A stretch of 64,000 nt of DNA, from assembly GCF_001513955.1 (NCBI RefSeq), contig NZ_KQ948145.1:276212-340211 (forward strand). The letters run 5' to 3'. The translations under genes and the position numbers were made by a program. Each line of letters opens with the position of its first letter. The stretch's first letter is position 1. Shown piece by piece: positions 58,086 through 64,000 of the stretch. Source of the DNA: Streptomyces pseudovenezuelae (GTDB taxonomy: Bacteria; Actinomycetota; Actinomycetes; Streptomycetales; Streptomycetaceae). A model generated the notes under the pieces. That model did no database searches. It saw only the letters and a program-made list of their open reading frames with translations, and was not told the origin of the DNA.

Positions 58086-59951
58086 ATGAGCACACAAGTC
58101 CACGGCAGGGGGCTCTCGGGCCCCACGAGATCACGACGTCGTATGCCGGCGACGGTCGCCGTCGGAGCCGCCCTGGTCCTGTCGGCCGCGACGGCGACGC
58201 CACTCGATCCGGCCCCCCGGCAGGCGGCCGCCGCGGACGGCGCCAAAGTCCTCACCGTCGCCGTGGCGCAGAGCGTGGACTCGCTGAGCCCGTTCCTGGC
58301 GAGCCGACTGCTCAGCACCAGCGTCCACCGGCTGATGTACGAGTACCTGACCAACTACGACCCCAAGGACAGCCGGGCCATCCCGGGCCTGGCCACCAAG
58401 TGGGAGTCGTCCCCGGACAAGCTGACCTGGGCCTACACGATCCGCTCGAACTCCAAGTGGTCCGACGGGCAGCAGGCCACCGCCGAGGACGCGGCCTGGA
58501 CGTTCAACAAGATGATGACCGACGAGGGCGCCGCCACCGCCAACGGCAGCTTCGTCTCCAACTTCGAGAAGGTCACCGCGCCCAGCCCCACCGAACTGGT
58601 CGTCAGGCTGAAGAAGCCGCAGGCCACGATGACCGCCCTCGATGTACCGATCGTGCCCAAGCATGTCTGGGAGAAGGTCCGTGACTTCTCCAAGTTCAAC
58701 AACGACAAGAGCTTCCCCGTCGTCGGGAACGGCCCGTTCGTCCTCACCGGGTACAAGGCCGACAGCTATGTCCGCCTGAAGGCCAACAAGAGCTTCTGGC
58801 GCGGGTCCCCCAAGTTCGACGAGCTGGTCTTCCGCTACTACAAGGACCAGGACGCGGCCGTCGCCGCCCTGCGCAAGGGCGAAGTCTCCTTCGTCGCCGG
58901 CTCGCCCTCGCTGACGCCCGCTCAGGCCTCCGCGCTGAAGAACGCGGACGACATCAAGGTCAACGACGCCCCCGGGCGCCGTTTCTACGCCCTCGCCACC
59001 AACCCCGGCGCGCGGGCGAGGAACGGCCAGAAATTCGGTGACGGCGACCCCTCCCTGCTGGACGAGCGGGTCCGGCACGCGCTGTTCATGGCGGTCGACC
59101 GCGAAACCATCATCGACAAGGTGTTCCAGGGCCACGCCGTCCAGGGCGAGGGCTACATCCCGCCGCGCTTCTCCCCGTACTTCTGGAAGCCGTCGGCAGG
59201 CCAGGAACTCGCCTACGACCCGGCGAAGGCCGCCCAGCTGCTCGATCAGGCCGGCTACCGGACGAACAGCGCGGGCAAGCGGCTCGGCAAGGACGGCAAG
59301 CCGATCTCCTACCGCGTCCTGTGCCACGCCACCGACCCCAACGACAAGGCGGTCGGCCAGTACCTCCAGGAGTGGTGGAGCAAGCTGGGCATCGGCGTGA
59401 CCCTGGACTGCCTGGACAACGTCTCCGACCCGTGGCTCGCCGGCACCTACGACCTCGCCTTCGACGGCTGGTCCGTCAACCCCGACCCGGACTTCGTCCT
59501 GTCGATCCACACCTGCGCGGCCCTGCCCGCCACCCCGAAGGACGTCGGCGCCACCGACAACTTCATCTGCGACAAGCGGTACGACGAGCTGTACGCCCGC
59601 CAGCTCGCCGAATACGACCCGGTCAAGCGGGCAGCGATCGTCAAGCAGGCGGAGTCGCGGCTCTACGACCTCGGGTACATGAACGTCATGGCCTACCCCA
59701 ACGCCGTCGAGGCCTACCGCACCGACCAGATCAAGTCGATCCAGACCATGCCCAGCGCCGCGGGCAACATCTACGGCCAGGACGGCTACTGGAGCTGGTG
59801 GTCGGCGGTACCGGCGGACTCGGGCGGTTCCTCCGACAGCTCCTCCTCGACCGGTGTCGTCATCGGCGGGATCGTGGCGGCGGTGGTCCTGGTGGGTGCC
59901 GGGGTGTTCTTCGTGATGCGGCGCCGGGCCGGCGCCGACGACCGTGAGTAG
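58086..59951 (+). CDS. Oligopeptide-binding protein with C-terminal membrane anchor
   Basis: 621 aa from ATG 58086. A Sec-type signal (16-50: RSRRRMPATVAVGAALVLSA) without a lipobox, then an SBP_bac_5 domain: SNSKWSDGQQATAEDAAWTF, VVGNGPFVLTGYK, RVRHALFMAVDRETII. The C-terminus has a Ser-rich linker (GGSSDSSSSTG), a membrane helix (VVIGGIVAAVVLVGAGVFFVM) and a basic RRRAG tail. So it is anchored by its C-terminus instead of by a lipid. It overlaps the permease gene by 8 bp. Confidence 0.92.
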   Translation: MSTQVHGRGLSGPTRSRRRMPATVAVGAALVLSAATATPLDPAPRQAAAADGAKVLTVAVAQSVDSLSPFLASRLLSTSVHRLMYEYLTNYDPKDSRAIPGLATKWESSPDKLTWAYTIRSNSKWSDGQQATAEDAAWTFNKMMTDEGAATANGSFVSNFEKVTAPSPTELVVRLKKPQATMTALDVPIVPKHVWEKVRDFSKFNNDKSFPVVGNGPFVLTGYKADSYVRLKANKSFWRGSPKFDELVFRYYKDQDAAVAALRKGEVSFVAGSPSLTPAQASALKNADDIKVNDAPGRRFYALATNPGARARNGQKFGDGDPSLLDERVRHALFMAVDRETIIDKVFQGHAVQGEGYIPPRFSPYFWKPSAGQELAYDPAKAAQLLDQAGYRTNSAGKRLGKDGKPISYRVLCHATDPNDKAVGQYLQEWWSKLGIGVTLDCLDNVSDPWLAGTYDLAFDGWSVNPDPDFVLSIHTCAALPATPKDVGATDNFICDKRYDELYARQLAEYDPVKRAAIVKQAESRLYDLGYMNVMAYPNAVEAYRTDQIKSIQTMPSAAGNIYGQDGYWSWWSAVPADSGGSSDSSSSTGVVIGGIVAAVVLVGAGVFFVMRRRAGADDRE

Positions 59952-60987
59952 CGTCCAGCAGGCGGTCGTCCCGGCCCCCGCCGCAGCGGCACCCCGCCGT
60001 ACGGCCAAGGGGTGGGCCTATCTGCGCTACGGCGCGGGCAAGGTGGGCGGTGCCGTGATCTCGCTGCTCGCCGTGCTCGTGACCGGCTTCTTCCTGTTCC
60101 GGCTGATCCCCGGCGACCCGGTCAAGACCATGACCGGCGGACGTCCGGTGTCCGCCGGGCAACTGGCCGCCTACCGGCGGGAGTTCGGGCTCGACCTGCC
60201 GATGTGGCAGCAGTTCACCGACTACTGCGGCAAAGCGCTCACGGGAGACCTCGGCACCTCGTACCAGTTCCGCGCCCCGGTTCTCGACAAGATCGCCGAG
60301 GCGCTGCCGAACACGCTGCTGCTGACCGGCACGGCGTTCGTCCTCTACACCGCACTGGGCATCGTCCTCGGTACCCGCGCGGCCTGGCGTCACGACCGGC
60401 TCGGGGACCGGCTCAGCACCGGCCTGGCCCTGACCCTCTACTCCGTCCCGTCCTTCTGGCTGGGCCTGCTGCTCATCATCGTGTTCTCGGTGGGGGTCGG
60501 CCCGATCCCCGGGCTGTTCCCGACCGGCGGCATGGAGTCCGGCGGCGAGGAGGGATTCGCCTACGTCCTCGACGTCGCCCACCATCTGGTCCTGCCGGTG
60601 ATCACCCTGGTCGCCGTCGAGTACGGCCAGACCCTGCTGGTCACCCGTTCGGCGCTGCTCGACGAGATGGCGAGCGACTACCTGACGACCGCCCGTGCCA
60701 AGGGGCTCAGGGACGACCTGGTCCGGCGTCGGCACGCCGTGCCGAACGCACTGCTGCCCACCGTGACCCTGATCTTCGTCAACCTCGGGCGGACGGTCGC
60801 CGGCGTCATCCTCGTCGAGACCGTGTTCTCCTGGCCGGGTCTGGGCGGACTGTTCTACCAGGCGCTCAGCGTGCCCGACCTGCCGCTGGTGCAGGGACTG
60901 TTCTTCGTCTTCGCCACGGCGGTGATCGTGATGAACACGCTGGCCGACCTGGTCTACCCGCTGCTCGACCCGAGGGTGGGCCGATGA
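59944..60987 (+). CDS. Oligopeptide ABC permease (DppB type)
   Basis: 347 aa from GTG 59944. After a 45-residue cytoplasmic part come six helices. RLIPGDPVKTMTGGRPVSAGQL is the typical DppB periplasmic start, and the EAA loop is AKGLRDDLVRRRHAVPNAL. Overlap ATGA with the next gene (60984-60987). Confidence 0.9.
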   Translation: MSSVQQAVVPAPAAAAPRRTAKGWAYLRYGAGKVGGAVISLLAVLVTGFFLFRLIPGDPVKTMTGGRPVSAGQLAAYRREFGLDLPMWQQFTDYCGKALTGDLGTSYQFRAPVLDKIAEALPNTLLLTGTAFVLYTALGIVLGTRAAWRHDRLGDRLSTGLALTLYSVPSFWLGLLLIIVFSVGVGPIPGLFPTGGMESGGEEGFAYVLDVAHHLVLPVITLVAVEYGQTLLVTRSALLDEMASDYLTTARAKGLRDDLVRRRHAVPNALLPTVTLIFVNLGRTVAGVILVETVFSWPGLGGLFYQALSVPDLPLVQGLFFVFATAVIVMNTLADLVYPLLDPRVGR

Positions 60988-61888
60988 CGACCACCACGCC
61001 TCCCGGCCCGCGCGCGCTCGCCTGGCGGCGCCGGGGACACTCGGCCGCCCGCTTCTGGAAGCAGTACCGCACCCGTCGCGCGGGAGTCCTCGGCCTGGCC
61101 GTGCTCGTCCTGTTCGGGTTGATCGCGCTCACCGCGCCGCTGACCGTCGGATCCGACGTGCAGAGCGTGACCGAGGCGCCGGGACAGCCGCTGGAGAGCC
61201 CGAGCGGACAGTTCCCGCTGGGCACCGACCGGTTCGGGCGCGGTCTGCTCGGCCTGCTGATCTGGGGGGCGCGGGTCTCGCTGCTCGTCGGGCTCCTCGC
61301 GGCCGTGCTGTCGGTGTCGATCGGGGCCGTCATCGGCATCACGGCCGGACACTTCCGGGGCCGGTACGCCACGGTGATGATGCGCGTCACGGACTGGTTC
61401 CTGGTCATGCCGACGCTGGTGCTCGCGATCGCCCTCGCCACCGTGATGTCCCGTTCCCTCGGCACGATCATTCTGGCCATCGGTGTCACCACCTGGCCGA
61501 CCACGGCCCGGCTGGTGCGGGCGCAGACGCTGGCCGTGGAGTCACGGCCGTACATCGAACGGGCGAAGGCGCTCGGCGGCGGCCACTGGCACATCATGAG
61601 CCGCCATGTGCTGCCGAACGTGATGCCGCTGGTGCTGGCGCAGACCACCCTGGTGATCTCCTCCGCGATCCTCGCCGAGGCGACACTGGCCTTCCTCGGG
61701 CTGGGCGATCCGACGGTCATCTCCTGGGGCGGGCTGCTTCAGGATGCCCGGGAGGCGGGTGCGGTGAGCTCGGGGGACTGGTGGTACCTGGTGCCGCCGG
61801 GCATCGCGATCGCGGTCGTGGCGCTGGCGTTCACGCTGTGCGGGCGTGCGGTGGAAGCTGTCCTCAACCCGAGGCTGGGAGTGGCGCG

Positions 61889-61892
<4 letters not shown>
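60984..61892 (+). CDS. Oligopeptide ABC permease (DppC type)
   Basis: 302 aa from ATG 60984. Six helices, PLGTDRFGRGLLGLLIWGARVSL near the start of the membrane domain, EAA loop AKALGGGHWHIMSRHVLPNV, and LGLGDPTVISWG. Overlaps the ATPase gene by 4 bp (TTGA). Confidence 0.9.
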
Positions 61893-63985
<2,093 letters not shown>

Positions 63986-64000
63986 GCCGCGTAGTGGTCC

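Overview
The window is high-GC DNA with dense Streptomyces-type coding. Third codon positions are almost always G or C, GTG starts are frequent, neighbours share ATGA/GTGA stop-start overlaps, and two intergenic sequences (about 34,060 and 41,540) look like dispersed repeats common in Streptomyces. It reads as conserved core chromosome. I see no rRNA, tRNA, CRISPR array, transposase, integrase or phage gene. About 55 protein genes can be supported.

Layout. (1) 1-10,000: a block matching the mycobacterial order Rv3206c-Rv3211: a candidate cysteine-type leader peptide (for a gene off the left edge), a DUF3152 protein, an alpha/beta hydrolase, a TetR regulator, a DUF3107 protein, a ferritin-like protein and a DEAD-box helicase. 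(2) 10,000-16,700: housekeeping and hypothetical genes (hydrolase, NYN nuclease-like, MarC, PHP phosphoesterase, DUF6758, MFS exporter, SUFU-domain). (3) 16,700-24,800: a metal-ion block (CorA behind a long leader with two coupled small ORFs; a soluble MgtE-N/CBS protein overlapping a DUF1003 membrane protein), then Mrp and a glycosyltransferase. (4) 24,800-30,700: TatB, HtrA protease, zinc anti-sigma factor, ECF sigma factor and a divergent O-methyltransferase, the order of M. tuberculosis tatB-htrA-rseA-sigE-Rv1220c. (5) 30,700-41,500: DUF3117, enoyl-CoA hydratase, Tag, DivIVA-like, DHPS, LOG, DapE, a lysozyme-like exported protein, DapC, ferredoxin, GNAT and a SirB1/transglutaminase-like protein. 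(6) 41,500-51,700: an ABC exporter with a NarL-type two-component system, a YoaR-like cell-surface protein, MshB (mycothiol) and an S9 peptidase. (7) 51,700-64,000: two complete oligopeptide/dipeptide ABC transporters, one on each strand, and the end of a VOC-family gene at the right edge.

How they fit together. Blocks 1, 3, 4, 5 and MshB keep gene neighbourhoods shared across Actinobacteria, so many calls rest on both motif and synteny. The envelope-stress module (sigma, anti-sigma, HtrA, TatB) is likely one regulatory unit. The two Opp/Dpp systems and the S9 oligopeptidase form a peptide uptake and breakdown group. DapE and DapC supply diaminopimelate and lysine.

The most unusual features are in expression signals. 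The helicase must start at CTG and the O-methyltransferase at ATT, because no ATG/GTG/TTG is available in frame. At least ten genes carry a TANNNT hexamer 6-7 nt before the start codon, the signature of leaderless mRNAs. The corA leader carries two small ORFs joined by TGATG, the second with a Pro-Pro-Pro run. The DppC-DppD junction of the minus-strand Opp operon is split by about 420 bp between near-identical 30-bp repeats.
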